This document shows, one piece after another, positions 1-14,033 of a stretch of 64,000 nt of DNA. A program made the translations under genes and the position numbers. Source of the DNA: Enterobacter oligotrophicus (GTDB lineage Bacteria > Pseudomonadota > Gammaproteobacteria > Enterobacterales > Enterobacteriaceae); the NCBI RefSeq assembly GCF_009176645.1, contig NZ_AP019007.1:1240001-1304000 (forward strand), written 5' to 3'. Positions within the stretch are counted from its first letter, which is position 1. Each line of letters starts with the position of its first letter. The notes beneath the pieces are model-generated. The model saw only the letters and a program-made list of their open reading frames with translations, was not told the DNA's origin and made no database searches.

Positions 1-110
1 CGCAAATGATGCTGACCGATCTGCTGTTTATGGCACTGGTGCAACAGGATCTGGAGCATGCGCCGGAGCGCATTCGTCACAGTGAAGAGCTGGTAAAAAA
101 ACTGGTTTGA
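1..110 (+). CDS. yfhH: C-terminal end of a YfhH-like RpiR-family regulator (partial)
   Basis: Reading from base 3, 35 sense codons run without interruption to a TGA at 108-110, ending ...EELVKKLV. The 5' part lies outside the window. The assignment rests mainly on position: in E. coli the RpiR/SIS-type regulator gene yfhH lies directly upstream of yfhL in the same direction. The visible tail is leucine-rich and helical, as expected for the end of a SIS domain, but too short to prove the family. Confidence 0.55.
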   Translation, partial: QMMLTDLLFMALVQQDLEHAPERIRHSEELVKKLV

Positions 111-121
111 GCAACGAATGA

Positions 122-803
<682 letters not shown>

Positions 804-804
<1 letters not shown>

Positions 805-1535
805 TACTGACGCGCTTCCAGCATCAGGCGTTTCATCTCTGATACGGCCTCTTTCAGGCCGCTCATCACCGCACGGCCAATGATGGCGTGGCCGATGTTC
901 AGCTCATGCATTTCCGGCAGCGCGGCGATGGCTTTGACGTTGTGGTACGTCAGGCCGTGACCGGCATTCACTTTGAGGCCCAGGCTTGCCGCGTAGGTGG
1001 CCGCTTTGGCGATACGTTCCAGCTCTTTGGCCTGAACCGCATCGTTTTCAGCATCGGCATAGCAGCCGGTGTGGATTTCGATGTACGGTGCGCCCACGTC
1101 GGCCGCCGCTTTAATCTGTTCGAAATCTGCGTCAATGAACAGAGAAACCAGAATGCCCGCATCTGCCAGGCGTTTGCAGGCATCACGCATTTTGTCGCGT
1201 TGACCAGCCACATCCAGACCGCCTTCAGTGGTCACTTCCTGGCGTTTTTCCGGCACCAGGCAGCAGAAATGTGGCTTCGTCTCACAGGCAATCGTCAGCA
1301 TCTCTTCGGTGACCGCCATCTCCAGATTCATGCGCGTATCCAGCGTCTGACGCAAAATACGCACGTCGCGGTCAGTGATGTGGCGGCGGTCTTCACGCAG
1401 ATGAACGGTAATGCCGTCGGCACCTGCCTGCTCGGCAATAAATGCCGCCTGAACCGGATCAGGATACGCCGTGCCGCGCGCATTACGCAGCGTGGCAATG
1501 TGATCAATGTTGACGCCTAACAGTAATTCAGCCAT
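804..1535 (-). CDS. pdxJ: Pyridoxine 5'-phosphate synthase
   Basis: PdxJ catalyses the last ring-closing step of de novo vitamin B6 synthesis: 3-amino-2-oxopropyl phosphate plus 1-deoxy-D-xylulose 5-phosphate gives pyridoxine 5'-phosphate. The 243-residue TIM barrel begins [20 protein letters not shown] and contains the conserved [16 protein letters not shown] segment (about residues 38-53) and the C-terminal phosphate-binding HAIIGRAV (about residues 216-223). It lies 32 bases after recO and overlaps acpS by one base, as in E. coli. Confidence 0.97.
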
Positions 1536-1567
1536 GACAATCCTCGGTTTTCTTTTAATACAGTAAT

Positions 1568-2275
1568 CTAACGCTTCGGCATAAACTGCCTGAATAATTC
1601 GCGGCTCTTTAAGGGCTTACCACCAAGATACGGCTTGAGCGCAATTCGGGTAAAGCGTTTTGCCGCGCGCAAAGTATCAGGATCGGGGAATTCACGTTCA
1701 TACAGCGCCCTGAGCTGACGCCCGGTAAAGGTGTTGTTATCGATGACGACGCTGGCAATAAACCCTTTTTCTTCCCGGTAGCGGTAAGTCATGGTGTCTT
1801 CCACCTCATCTCCGCTCCCCGCACAGTGCAGAAAATCAACGCCGTATCCTAAATGGCCGAGCAATGCCAGCTCGAACCGGCGCAGGGCTGGTTCGGGCGT
1901 GCCGGTTGCGCCAGCAAGCGCCTGGATACAGTGCAGGTAATCAAAGAAAAGTTCAGAGAAGCGAGTCTCATGTTCAAGAACGCGCGAGATGAGTTCATTG
2001 ACATACAAACCGCTGTAAAGCGTGATGCCGGAAAGAGGAAGCGCCAGAGAGACGGCTTCAGCACTGCGCAGGGTTTTGACTTCCCCTCGCCCGCCAAAGC
2101 GTACCAGCAGCGGCGTGAAAGGCTGTAAAGCACCTTTCAGGTTGGAACGTTTGGAACGTGCGCCCTTCGCAACAAGGCGCACGCGACCCGACTCTTCCGT
2201 GAAGACGTCCAGCATGAGGCTGGTTTCGCTCCACGGACGGCTGTGCAGGACAAAGGCGCGTTGCCATCCCTCCAC
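1568..2275 (-). CDS. recO: DNA repair protein RecO
   Basis: RecO works with RecF and RecR to load RecA on SSB-coated single-stranded DNA and anneals complementary strands. The 235-residue protein opens with the OB-fold segment [20 protein letters not shown] and runs into a helical C-terminal domain. It is about seven residues shorter at the C-terminus than I recall for E. coli RecO (here it ends ...FRQFMPKR), outside the conserved core. It follows era by 11 bases in the same operon. Confidence 0.96.
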   Translation of the reverse strand: MEGWQRAFVLHSRPWSETSLMLDVFTEESGRVRLVAKGARSKRSNLKGALQPFTPLLVRFGGRGEVKTLRSAEAVSLALPLSGITLYSGLYVNELISRVLEHETRFSELFFDYLHCIQALAGATGTPEPALRRFELALLGHLGYGVDFLHCAGSGDEVEDTMTYRYREEKGFIASVVIDNNTFTGRQLRALYEREFPDPDTLRAAKRFTRIALKPYLGGKPLKSRELFRQFMPKR

Positions 2276-2286
2276 GTAGCGTTAAC

Positions 2287-3989
<1,703 letters not shown>

Positions 3990-4048
3990 CTATACACAAC
4001 GACAGGGGATGTCGTTAGTCCAAAGAGATTTATCGCCGAAATAATTCA

Positions 4049-4074
4049 CGTAGCCGCAAATAACTGCGGCTACG
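4049..4074 (-). other. Intergenic hairpin between lepB and rnc
   Basis: A perfect 10-bp stem (4049-4058 with 4065-4074) with a six-base loop lies just after the lepB stop. There is no T run on the minus strand, so it is not a standard terminator. It may be an mRNA processing or stabilising element separating lepA-lepB from rnc-era-recO. Confidence 0.55.
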
Positions 4075-4091
4075 CGTTCAATTATTGAGAA

Positions 4092-5066
4092 TTAATGGAT
4101 TCCGCCAATACGATTCAGGCGTACACCGGTCGGCCATTCGCCTTCCTGTTTCTCAAAACTCATCCAGATTGCAGTGGCTTTACCCACCAGATTGGCTTCC
4201 GGCACAAAGCCCCAGTAACGGCTGTCCGCGGAGTTATCGCGGTTATCACCCATCATGAAGTAGTGTCCCGGCGGCACAATCCAGGTTGCCAGCTGCTGGC
4301 CCGGCTGCTGGTAATACATGCCCAGTTGATCCTGCGCGACAGGCACAGTCAGAATACGGTGCGTTACGTCGCCCAGCGTCTCTTTGCGCTCCACCAGGCG
4401 AATACCGTTCTCTTTGGTCTCGCCTTTCGGAACCTGGAAGAAACCGCTGGTCGCTTCGCCGCCGTTACGACGGGCAAAAGTCTGCACAAAATCACTCGGC
4501 TCAACGTCAGAGTAAGTAATTGGCAGTGCATTTTCGCACGCCGTACCGGAGCTGCAGCCCGGCTGGACGGTCACTTCTTTGGCAACCGGATCGTAGGTGA
4601 CTTTATCACCCGGCAGCCCCACCGCGCGCTTGATGTAGTCCAGGCGCGGATCTTCCGGATATTTAAACACCACGATGTCGCCACGTTTCGGATGACCCGT
4701 TTCGATCAGCGTTTTCTGGTAGATCGGATCTTTAATGCCATAGGCAAACTTCTCGACCAGAATAAAATCGCCAATCAGCAGCGTTGGCATCATTGAACCT
4801 GACGGGATCTGGAACGGTTCGTAAATAAACGAACGAACGACCAGAACAATCGCCAGCACCGGAAATACCGATGCCCCCGTCTCCAGCCAGCCCGGTTTCG
4901 GGCCGACTTTCTTCAGGGTTTTCGCGTCAAGCCCATCGCCCGTGGCGGCCTGCGCGGCTGCCTGACGTTCACGACGTTTTGGAGCGAAAATAAACTTATC
5001 CAGACACCACAACAGCCCTGTCACCAGGGTAGCAATGACCAGGATCAGGGCAAACATGTTCGCCAT
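4092..5066 (-). CDS. lepB: Signal peptidase I
   Basis: LepB removes signal peptides from exported proteins at the outer face of the inner membrane. The 324 residues match the E. coli length. There is an N-terminal membrane segment (about residues 4-22), a basic cytoplasmic loop and a second membrane segment (about 62-77). The catalytic Ser91 sits in IPSGSMMPTL and the general base Lys146 in LDYIKRAVGLPGD; the later box GDNRDNSADSRYWG is also present. It follows lepA by 16 bases and is probably co-transcribed with it. Confidence 0.98.
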   Translation of the reverse strand: MANMFALILVIATLVTGLLWCLDKFIFAPKRRERQAAAQAATGDGLDAKTLKKVGPKPGWLETGASVFPVLAIVLVVRSFIYEPFQIPSGSMMPTLLIGDFILVEKFAYGIKDPIYQKTLIETGHPKRGDIVVFKYPEDPRLDYIKRAVGLPGDKVTYDPVAKEVTVQPGCSSGTACENALPITYSDVEPSDFVQTFARRNGGEATSGFFQVPKGETKENGIRLVERKETLGDVTHRILTVPVAQDQLGMYYQQPGQQLATWIVPPGHYFMMGDNRDNSADSRYWGFVPEANLVGKATAIWMSFEKQEGEWPTGVRLNRIGGIH

Positions 5067-5082
5067 GCCAACTCCTTAAGGG

Positions 5083-6882
<1,800 letters not shown>

Positions 6883-7042
6883 ATAGTTAAATAATTATGC
6901 CTTACGAATTCCTGGAGGCCGCTGTTCTTAGCCTGACGTTTTTCAGTGCGAAAACGCAGCATTCTACACTACATCTCCGTCACCTGGAAATGCACTTAGA
7001 GCCAGGTATAGCGTGAAGAAACGGCGTTTTCATTTTTGAGAT

Positions 7043-7076
7043 GTAAATAATGATAAAGCCCGGTGGATCACCGGGC
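7043..7076 (-). terminator. Rho-independent terminator of the rpoE-rse operon
   Basis: The 8-bp stem GCCCGGTG/CACCGGGC (7058-7065, 7069-7076) has a three-base loop and overlaps the rseC stop codon. On the minus strand it is followed by a T-rich run (about 7057-7043). It separates the operon from lepA. Confidence 0.8.
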
Positions 7077-7544
7077 CTCAGAAGAGAGCGTTTCTACACG
7101 AAGCTGGTCTGGTGCCAGCGCAACGCTAAGGATAACAGGCTGCCACTCTTCACGGGCGGCCAGCTTCGGAGAGAGACCTTTGGCGAGCCAAAATCCGCCT
7201 GTACCCCCCAATGCAGCACCGCACATAGCAGCTACATCGGTGCCGAACAGCATCTGGAACACGCCGCCCATCATAAACAGGCCCACCAGCGGAGAGAGGT
7301 AAACCAGCATGGCGGAACTGAGCAGGCTGCCTTCCGCAATCCCCAGCTCGACTTTCTGCCCTTCCACCAGCGGTTGCTCGCTTGGGACAGAGATCGTGTG
7401 CGAGGTTTGTGGCCCCAGCTTGTTCAACACGCGGCTACCGCAGCCCGCTCTGGACGCGCAGCTATTGCATGATGCTTTAACATCGCAACTGACAAGCGCA
7501 ATGCCATCCTGCCACGATACCACCGTGGCCCACTCTTTAATCAT
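7068..7544 (-). CDS. rseC: SoxR-reducing system / sigma-E modulator RseC
   Basis: RseC is an inner-membrane protein that mildly affects sigma-E activity and helps keep SoxR reduced. The 158 residues start MIKEWATVVSWQDG, followed by a cysteine-rich cluster (CNSCASRAGCGS, about residues 26-37) typical of the family and two adjacent membrane segments in the middle (about residues 76-125). It is the last gene of rpoE-rseA-rseB-rseC and overlaps rseB by four bases. Confidence 0.95.
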   Translation of the reverse strand: MIKEWATVVSWQDGIALVSCDVKASCNSCASRAGCGSRVLNKLGPQTSHTISVPSEQPLVEGQKVELGIAEGSLLSSAMLVYLSPLVGLFMMGGVFQMLFGTDVAAMCGAALGGTGGFWLAKGLSPKLAAREEWQPVILSVALAPDQLRVETLSSEAR

Positions 7545-8494
7545 TGTGCGGCCCTGAATTTAATGCTGTCAGAAATACGCTTCGCCGTTTGTGGCGGTAA
7601 CTCACCGACAATAGTGATCTCAGCGTTATCACGTACCGTAGTGCTGACCGTCCGGCGTCCGGTACGGAGCATTTGTTCAGAACTGTTCGCCGTTGCGCGG
7701 TTAATGTTCACCGAGAAGCTGAACAGACCATCGGAATAGAGACGCGATTCAACAGGCGTTTCGATGGTCGGTAGCTGGCGACGACTGCTGGAGACTTCGC
7801 TAAAACCTTGCGGTATCCAGGAAGGCACCCAACTGAAATTCACAGAATCACCGGCAGGTACGGAAAGCAGTGGAGGCAGGCTGGCTTTGGCCAGATTCTG
7901 CATGCTGTTACCCACCTGGTTGTTAACGCTGAAGGAGATTACGCGGAATTGTTCCAGCGTCTCACCGTCGCGGTCGAGCAGGTCAACGCGCATTGGCAGG
8001 CGGGTCTCCGCATCAATCCAGACAATATAGCTGTAGCGCGTACCGTCGCGGGCGACTACGCGGATCACTTCACACAGTCTGTCCGCAATACGCGTGCGTC
8101 CCACGGAGATAAAATCATAGTAAGGTGCAAGGCGCTTAAAGTCGGTATAGATGAGCGACGGCAGGGAATCAACGATATAGTCGCCATTCAGCGTGAAAGG
8201 CTCCAGGCCTGGCTCGAAGTAGCTGATTTCGTTGCCACGCTGAACCACTTCACGGCGCGGACCATCCATCTGTAAAAGCTGGGCGAGTGGCTGGTTATCA
8301 AGACGGGCATGGCGATAGCGTAACGACTCGACACCCTGCTTATTGATGCTGATAAATGCCAACTCGTAATTGAGTGACTGGCTGGCCAGATTCATTTGCT
8401 GCAACAACGCCCCGGATGAAACATCAGCCGAGGCGTTGGCAGAGAAGAACAGGCTACCCGCCATCAAAGACATGGCGAACCAAAGTTGCTTCAT
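7541..8494 (-). CDS. rseB: Periplasmic sigma-E regulator RseB
   Basis: RseB binds the periplasmic part of RseA and shields it from DegS until lipopolysaccharide or misfolded porin signals release it. The 317-residue precursor has a signal peptide, MKQLWFAMSLMAGSLFFSAN, with a predicted cut after the ASA at residues 21-23. The rest is the two-domain RseB fold (LolA-like N-terminal part, C-terminal part binding RseA). Its ATG overlaps the rseA stop by one base, suggesting coupled translation. Confidence 0.97.
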   Translation of the reverse strand: MKQLWFAMSLMAGSLFFSANASADVSSGALLQQMNLASQSLNYELAFISINKQGVESLRYRHARLDNQPLAQLLQMDGPRREVVQRGNEISYFEPGLEPFTLNGDYIVDSLPSLIYTDFKRLAPYYDFISVGRTRIADRLCEVIRVVARDGTRYSYIVWIDAETRLPMRVDLLDRDGETLEQFRVISFSVNNQVGNSMQNLAKASLPPLLSVPAGDSVNFSWVPSWIPQGFSEVSSSRRQLPTIETPVESRLYSDGLFSFSVNINRATANSSEQMLRTGRRTVSTTVRDNAEITIVGELPPQTAKRISDSIKFRAAQ

Positions 8495-9144
8495 TACTGC
8501 GATTGCGTTCCTAAAGTTTGGTTTCCTGGCACCTGCACAGCAGCCTGCTGGGTTTGTGCCTGCTCAAACTGAAGCTGTTCGGAGTGCAGACGACGCTGCA
8601 ACTCATAATCCTGCAACATCGCATTGATGCGACGGCGCTGCTCCTGTACCTGCTGTTGCTGTCCGCCACTTGCGGAGGCATCTGCCGGAACGCCCAGGCT
8701 TACCGGGCTGGCTTTGCCCATCATCGGCAGTGTATTAAACACCGGCGCTTCAGGCTGCTGATTGGCTTCAGACTGAGTGTTATAGTGCTGGACGCCAACG
8801 ATAACTGCAAGCGATACACAGGCAGCGACACCCATTTGGGTAAGCTGACTGGCCCACGGACGCACCTTTTTCCAGAACGGCATTTTCTGCCACTGATGAG
8901 GCGCGGGCTGAGCTTCAGGAATCAGCGGAGTGGTTTGATGAACAGGCTCGTTCTCAATAGCCGCCATCACGCGTGCTGAGATATCGAAATGGAGAACCTC
9001 GCTGGTATCACCGCGCAGGGTGTCACGGATGAGATGATAGCTCTCCCAGGTCTCTTGCATTTCGGGAGAATGAGACAGCTCATTGAGCAGCTCACTATCC
9101 AGCGTTTCCCCATCCATTAAAGCGGAAAGTTTTTCTTTCTGCAT
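8494..9144 (-). CDS. rseA: Anti-sigma-E factor RseA
   Basis: RseA holds sigma-E inactive at the inner membrane and is cut in turn by DegS and RseP under envelope stress. I use the start MQKEKLSALMDGETLDSEL, giving 216 residues, the family length. Residues 1-66 form the cytoplasmic anti-sigma domain, a single membrane helix lies near residues 100-118 (GVAACVSLAVIVGV), and the periplasmic tail is rich in glutamine and ends ...LGTQSQ. It follows rpoE by 31 bases. Confidence 0.97.
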   Translation of the reverse strand: MQKEKLSALMDGETLDSELLNELSHSPEMQETWESYHLIRDTLRGDTSEVLHFDISARVMAAIENEPVHQTTPLIPEAQPAPHQWQKMPFWKKVRPWASQLTQMGVAACVSLAVIVGVQHYNTQSEANQQPEAPVFNTLPMMGKASPVSLGVPADASASGGQQQQVQEQRRRINAMLQDYELQRRLHSEQLQFEQAQTQQAAVQVPGNQTLGTQSQ

Positions 9145-9175
9145 GCCTAATACCTTTTCCAGTATCCCGCTATCG

Positions 9176-9751
9176 TCAACGCCTGATAAGCGGTTGAACT
9201 TTATTATCAATAGCTTCTCGCGCACGGAATATTCGTGAACGTACCGTACCGACCGGGCAATCCATGATAGCGGCTATCTCTTCATAGCTCAGACCATCAA
9301 GCTCCCGAAGCGTAATTGCCATGCGTAAATCTTCCGGGAGTGACTCGATCGTGCGAAAAACGATTTGTCTCAGTTCTTCTGACAACATTAAGTTCTCAGG
9401 GTTCGAAATTTCTTTCAACGCACCGCCACTTTCAAAGTTTTCGGCGTCGATAGCGTCCACATCACTTGAAGGCGGACGACGGCCCTGAGCAACCAGATAA
9501 TTCTTTGCTGTATTCACTGCAATACGATACAGCCAGGTATAAAAAGCACTATCTCCCCGGAATGAATCCAGCGCACGATAGGCCTTAATAAAAGACTCTT
9601 GTACGACATCAGGAACATCTCCTGACGGTACATAGCGGGAAACCAGACTTGCCACCTTATGCTGGTAGCGCACCACCAGTAGGTTAAAGGCTTTCTGATC
9701 CCCCTTCTGGACCCGTTCAACCAGGACCTGGTCCGTTAACTGCTCGCTCAT
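9176..9751 (-). CDS. rpoE: RNA polymerase sigma-E factor
   Basis: RpoE is the ECF sigma factor directing the envelope stress response. The start MSEQLTDQVLVERVQKGDQK gives 191 residues, the E. coli length. Region 2 includes the core-binding and -10-reading segment DVVQESFIKAYRALDSF, and region 4 the helix-turn-helix LSYEEIAAIMDCPVGTVRSR that reads the GGAACTT -35 element. A sigma-E promoter lies upstream (9836-9862) and an ATGA overlap joins it to a short leader frame. Confidence 0.98.
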   Translation of the reverse strand: MSEQLTDQVLVERVQKGDQKAFNLLVVRYQHKVASLVSRYVPSGDVPDVVQESFIKAYRALDSFRGDSAFYTWLYRIAVNTAKNYLVAQGRRPPSSDVDAIDAENFESGGALKEISNPENLMLSEELRQIVFRTIESLPEDLRMAITLRELDGLSYEEIAAIMDCPVGTVRSRIFRAREAIDNKVQPLIRR

Positions 9752-9831
9752 CCGAGGTAATGTCTCCCCAAACCTAAATTCCACGCGTTATCGAAACGCC
9801 ACTCTAAAAACACTGCACCTTGAGCAAGCAT
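9748..9831 (-). CDS. Possible leader peptide overlapping rpoE (RseD-like)
   Basis: A 27-codon frame (MLAQGAVFLEWRFDNAWNLG...) ends in a TGA that overlaps the rpoE start as ATGA, the usual sign of translational coupling. From a TTG at 9855 it would be 35 codons. A coupled leader gene called rseD has been reported before rpoE in E. coli; I infer equivalence from position only. The sigma-E promoter would start transcription almost at this ATG, so only mRNAs from farther upstream could use a ribosome site for it. Confidence 0.4.
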   Translation of the reverse strand: MLAQGAVFLEWRFDNAWNLGLGRHYLG

Positions 9832-9835
9832 CGAC

Positions 9836-9862
9836 TTAGAGTGTCTGTTCTTCAATAAGTTC
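9836..9862 (-). promoter_or_regulatory. Sigma-E promoter of rpoE
   Basis: On the minus strand GAACTT (9862-9857, preceded by G), a 16-base spacer and TCTAA (9840-9836) match the sigma-E consensus GGAACTT-N16-TCnAA. It stands directly upstream of rpoE, where the autoregulatory promoter is known in E. coli. Confidence 0.75.
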
Positions 9863-10152
9863 CGTCACGCCTTTGTTTTTGTTCATCGCGCCGCAGACCG
9901 TTCATTTTCTCTCATTATAAGTCTGTTCACGATACGTAAGCACTTTCTGGCAAGAATCAGCCTTTTTACCGTCAGAAGAGTAACGCAACACAGCCTTTAT
10001 TTCACCACAAAATCTGAAGCTAACGATCTGCTTCGCAAAATATTTTCGTTCATTTACCTCTTATTTACCTCTCGCGTTGAGTTTAGCCACCATAACTCCA
10101 TTTAAAAAAAACGTGCGATATCTCCCGTCACAATGCTATTCTGAGCAAACAC
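9863..10152. other. Divergent intergenic region rpoE/nadB
   Basis: This gene-free stretch separates rpoE (minus) and nadB (plus). It is AT-rich. On the plus strand an extended -10 element, TGC then TATTCT, lies at 10134-10142 and probably serves nadB. I see no RNA gene or further binding site that I can name; additional rpoE promoters are likely here but not evident by eye. Confidence 0.5.
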
Positions 10153-10170
10153 TGTTTAGTAAATTAAACA
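10153..10170 (+). promoter_or_regulatory. NadR operator of nadB
   Basis: TGTTTA-GTAAAT-TAAACA is a perfect match to the NadR consensus TGTTTA-N6-TAAACA and ends six bases before the nadB ATG. NadR with NAD or ATP represses nadB when NAD is ample. The position just after the likely -10 (10137-10142) fits repression by blocking initiation or early elongation. Confidence 0.85.
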
Positions 10171-10176
10171 AACATC

Positions 10177-11796
10177 ATGAACACAACGCCAGAACTTCAT
10201 TGTGATGTACTGATCATCGGCAGCGGTGCTGCTGGCCTCTCCCTTGCCCTGCGCCTGGCCGAACACCAGAACGTGATCGTGCTGAGTAAAGGGCCGATGA
10301 GCGAAGGTTCTACCTTCTATGCACAAGGCGGTATTGCCGCCGTGTTTGATGAAACAGACAGCATTGCCTCACACGTTGAAGATACCCTGATTGCCGGTGC
10401 CGGGATCGTGGATGAACATGCCGCAGAATTCGTCGCCAGTAATGCCCGACACTGCGTCCAGTGGCTTATCGACCAGGGTGTGTTATTTGATACGCAGGTT
10501 CAACCCAACGGTGAAGAGAGTTATCACCTTACCCGTGAAGGTGGACACAGCCATCGCCGCATCCTGCACGCTGCCGATGCCACCGGAAAAGCGGTTGAAA
10601 CCACGCTGGTCAGTAAAGCGATGAGCCATCCCAATATTCGGGTACTTGAACGCAGTAATGCGGTTGATCTGATTATCTCCGATAAAATTGGCCTGCCCGG
10701 AACACGCCGCGTGGTGGGGGCGTGGGTGTGGAATCGTAATAAAGAGAAGGTGGAAACCTGCCGGGCAAACGCGGTTGTGTTGGCTACAGGTGGAGCCTCC
10801 AAGGTGTACCAGTACACCACGAACCCGGACATTGCCTCCGGTGATGGTATCGCAATGGCCTGGCGCGCCGGTTGTCGCGTGGCAAATCTGGAGTTTAATC
10901 AGTTCCACCCGACGGCACTGTTCCATCCTCAGGCGCGTAACTTCTTACTCACCGAGGCCCTGCGTGGAGAAGGCGCTTATCTGAAACGCCCCGACGGTTC
11001 CCGCTTTATGCCGGACTTTGACGCCAGAGGCGAACTTGCGCCGCGCGATATCGTTGCCCGTGCTATCGATCATGAGATGAAACGTCTTGGCGTGGACTGC
11101 ATGTATCTGGATATCAGCCATAAACCGGCTGAGTTTATTCGCCAGCATTTCCCGATGATTTACGAAAAATTGCTGAGCCTGGGAATTGATCTAACTCGCG
11201 ATCCGGTCCCCATTGTACCAGCCGCGCATTATACCTGTGGCGGCGTGATGGTTGACGATTATGGCCGTACCGACGTGGATGGCCTGTATGCCATCGGTGA
11301 GGTGAGTTATACCGGATTACACGGCGCTAACCGCATGGCATCGAATTCCCTGCTGGAGTGTCTGGTATACGGGTGGTCTGCTGCGGAAGATATTAGTAAA
11401 CGCATGCCTTATGCCCGCAAAACAGAAAGTTTGCCTGCCTGGGATGAGAGCCGCGTGGAGAATCCGGACGAACTGGTGGTTATCCAGCACAACTGGCATG
11501 AGCTGAGACTTTTCATGTGGGACTACGTGGGGATTGTACGGACGACGAAGCGGCTTGAGCGCGCGTTACGCCGAATTACGATGCTGCAGCAGGAGATTGA
11601 TGAATATTACGCAAACTTCCGCGTTTCCAATAACCTGCTGGAACTGCGCAATCTGGTGCAGGTTGCCGAACTCATCGTTCGCTGCGCGATGATGCGTAAA
11701 GAGAGCCGTGGTCTGCACTATACGCTGGACTACCCTGACCAGCTGGCCGAATCTGGCCCGTCGGTATTGTCCCCGCTGGTTCACATAAACAGATAA
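10177..11796 (+). CDS. nadB: L-aspartate oxidase
   Basis: NadB oxidises L-aspartate to iminoaspartate, the first step of de novo NAD synthesis; NadA then uses the product. The 539-residue flavoprotein has the FAD-binding motif [13 protein letters not shown] near residues 14-26, the segment [12 protein letters not shown] typical of the succinate dehydrogenase/fumarate reductase family, and HPTALFHP with [11 protein letters not shown] before it. Its end overlaps the convergent trmN6 by 16 bases. Confidence 0.98.
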   Translation: MNTTPELHCDVLIIGSGAAGLSLALRLAEHQNVIVLSKGPMSEGSTFYAQGGIAAVFDETDSIASHVEDTLIAGAGIVDEHAAEFVASNARHCVQWLIDQGVLFDTQVQPNGEESYHLTREGGHSHRRILHAADATGKAVETTLVSKAMSHPNIRVLERSNAVDLIISDKIGLPGTRRVVGAWVWNRNKEKVETCRANAVVLATGGASKVYQYTTNPDIASGDGIAMAWRAGCRVANLEFNQFHPTALFHPQARNFLLTEALRGEGAYLKRPDGSRFMPDFDARGELAPRDIVARAIDHEMKRLGVDCMYLDISHKPAEFIRQHFPMIYEKLLSLGIDLTRDPVPIVPAAHYTCGGVMVDDYGRTDVDGLYAIGEVSYTGLHGANRMASNSLLECLVYGWSAAEDISKRMPYARKTESLPAWDESRVENPDELVVIQHNWHELRLFMWDYVGIVRTTKRLERALRRITMLQQEIDEYYANFRVSNNLLELRNLVQVAELIVRCAMMRKESRGLHYTLDYPDQLAESGPSVLSPLVHINR

Positions 11797-12518
11797 AACG
11801 CCTGGGTCAGAGCAGTGTAATCTTCAGAGTAACGCTGGTCTGGCCCACGGATCACCATCCTGTCATTGAAACATTCCCCCTCTTTCGGGGAGAGTGCCAG
11901 CAAAACACGGTGCGGCAAACGCCCTTCGGTATCTGAAATATCGGTACGCAAACGTAAATTCCAGCCGATCTCTCGTGCGCGATCAATAAAGTTATTGCCG
12001 GTACTTTCCGGCAGGACAACGCAGAAAAAACCTTCTTCTGAAATTAACTCTGCCGCACTGGTTAACAGCGCCTTATGATCGAGCGAACCGGTATAACGGG
12101 CCTGCTCACGCTCCGGCGTACCGCACTCCACGCCGGGTTCATAATAAGGTGGGTTACTGACGATAAGATCGTAACGCGCCGTCTGTTCTGGTGCCCACTC
12201 CAGTATATCGGCACATGCTACCCTGACGCGGTCCGCCCACGGGGATTCGGCTGCATTTTCACTCGCCTGCCCTGCCGCCTGCACATCCAGCTCAACCGCA
12301 TCAATCGTGACATGCGCTTCCGTGCGTTGCGCCAGCATCAACGCCAGCAGACCGCTGCCGGTGCCAATATCAAGAATTCGCTTAACACCTGCGACAGGTG
12401 CCCATGCACCCAGTAAAATACCGTCTGTGCCGACTTTCATCGCACAGCGATCGTGAGCAATAAAGAACTGTTTAAAGGTGAAACCATCGCGGCGCAATTG
12501 CGCTTTGAGTTGAGACAT
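11781..12518 (-). CDS. trmN6: tRNA1(Val) adenine(37)-N6 methyltransferase
   Basis: TrmN6 (YfiC) methylates A37 next to the anticodon of tRNA-Val using S-adenosylmethionine. The start [19 protein letters not shown] gives 245 residues, the E. coli length; the longer open frame upstream runs through the srmB promoter and is unlikely to be used. It has the AdoMet motif [18 protein letters not shown] (about residues 47-64) and the N6-adenine catalytic motif NPPYY followed by EPG. Confidence 0.95.
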   Translation of the reverse strand: MSQLKAQLRRDGFTFKQFFIAHDRCAMKVGTDGILLGAWAPVAGVKRILDIGTGSGLLALMLAQRTEAHVTIDAVELDVQAAGQASENAAESPWADRVRVACADILEWAPEQTARYDLIVSNPPYYEPGVECGTPEREQARYTGSLDHKALLTSAAELISEEGFFCVVLPESTGNNFIDRAREIGWNLRLRTDISDTEGRLPHRVLLALSPKEGECFNDRMVIRGPDQRYSEDYTALTQAFYLFM

Positions 12519-12650
12519 GTCGGGGCAACCTTCTAAGTGAAACTGGAGTAGCATAGGGGAAAGCGAAGTGGTCGCAAAGCGATATCCATACAAACAGATG
12601 AAGATTACAGCCGTAACGTCTATAATCAGCGCCCCACACAGAGGTAGAAC

Positions 12651-13979
12651 ATGACTGTAACGACTTTTTCCGAACTTGAACTCGATGAAAGCCTGCTCAA
12701 AGCACTTGAGAGCAAAGGCTTTACACGCCCGACCGCCATTCAGGCCGCGGCCATTCCGCCTGCGCTTGAGGGCCGCGATGTGCTCGGTTCTGCGCCAACC
12801 GGCACGGGGAAAACAGCAGCCTACTTGCTGCCTGTGTTGCAGCATCTGCTCGATTTTCCACGTAAAAAATCAGGCCCACCACGCATTTTGATCCTGACGC
12901 CGACGCGTGAGCTGGCAATGCAGGTTGCCGAGCACGCACGCGAACTGGCGGCGAATACTCATCTGGATATCGCCACCATCACAGGCGGTGTTGCGTATAT
13001 GAACCACGCCGAAGTGTTCAGCGAAAACCAGGACATCGTCGTTGCAACGACGGGCCGCCTGCTGCAGTACATTACAGAAGAGAACTTCGACTGCCGCGCG
13101 GTTGAAACGCTGATCCTCGACGAAGCCGACCGCATGCTGGACATGGGCTTCGCACAGGATATTGAACATATTGCCGGTGAAACGCGCTGGCGTAACCAGA
13201 CGATGCTGTTCTCTGCAACCCTGGAAGGGGATGCGATCAAAGACTTTGCTGAGCGTCTGCTGGAAGATCCGGCGGAAGTCTCCGCCACGCCGTCAACGCG
13301 TGAGCGTAAAAAGATCCACCAGTGGTACTACCGTGCAGATAACCTTGAACACAAGGTTGAGTTGCTCAAGCACCTGCTGAAGCAGGAAGACGCGACCCGC
13401 ACCATCGTGTTTGTGCGTAAGCGTGAGCGTGTGCATGAGCTGGCTGAGATGCTGCGTAACGCCGGGATCAACAACTGCTACCTCGAAGGCGAGATGGCGC
13501 AGGTTAAGCGTACCGAAGGCATTAAGCGTCTGACTGATGGTCGGGTGAATGTTCTGGTTGCAACAGACGTCGCGGCGCGTGGGATCGACATTCCTGACGT
13601 AAGCCACGTGATTAACTTCGATATGCCGCGCAGTGGAGATACCTATCTTCACCGTATTGGTCGTACCGGTCGTGCGGGCCGCAAGGGTATCGCCATTTCA
13701 CTGGTCGAAGCGCATGACTATCTGCTGTTGCAGAAAATTGGCCGCTATGTTGACGAGCCGCTGAAGTCCCGCATTATTGATGGCCTGCGCCCGACCACGC
13801 GTGCACCGAGTGAAAAAATGACGGGCAAACCGTCTAAAAAAGCACTCGCGAAACGCGCTGAGAGAAAAGAGAAAGAAAAAGAGAAGCCGCGCGTGAAGCA
13901 GCGCCACCGCGATACCAAAAATATTGGTAAGCGTCGTAAGCCAAGTTCAGCGGCACCAGAGACGAAAACTGAAGAGTAA
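12651..13979 (+). CDS. srmB: DEAD-box RNA helicase SrmB
   Basis: SrmB helps early assembly of the 50S ribosomal subunit, especially at low temperature. The 442 residues carry the Q motif (FTRPTAIQ), Walker A APTGTGKT (about 48-55), motif Ib TPTREL, the DEAD box in [15 protein letters not shown], and the C-terminal motif [13 protein letters not shown]. The tail is highly basic and charged (repeated KEKEKE-type residues), as in other SrmB proteins. A TATAAT at 12621-12626 is a probable -10. Confidence 0.98.
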   Translation: MTVTTFSELELDESLLKALESKGFTRPTAIQAAAIPPALEGRDVLGSAPTGTGKTAAYLLPVLQHLLDFPRKKSGPPRILILTPTRELAMQVAEHARELAANTHLDIATITGGVAYMNHAEVFSENQDIVVATTGRLLQYITEENFDCRAVETLILDEADRMLDMGFAQDIEHIAGETRWRNQTMLFSATLEGDAIKDFAERLLEDPAEVSATPSTRERKKIHQWYYRADNLEHKVELLKHLLKQEDATRTIVFVRKRERVHELAEMLRNAGINNCYLEGEMAQVKRTEGIKRLTDGRVNVLVATDVAARGIDIPDVSHVINFDMPRSGDTYLHRIGRTGRAGRKGIAISLVEAHDYLLLQKIGRYVDEPLKSRIIDGLRPTTRAPSEKMTGKPSKKALAKRAERKEKEKEKPRVKQRHRDTKNIGKRRKPSSAAPETKTEE

Positions 13980-13980
13980 A

Positions 13981-14007
13981 AAAAACCGGGGAATTCCCCG
14001 GCTTTTT
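13981..14007. terminator. Bidirectional terminator between srmB and grcA
   Basis: The symmetric stem CCGGGG/CCCCGG with an AATT loop is flanked by AAAAA and TTTTTT, so it can stop transcription from both sides. It starts right after the srmB stop and precedes the end of the convergent grcA. Confidence 0.9.
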
Positions 14008-14033
14008 TATTCCACCCCCGTGGCTAAAAACCC

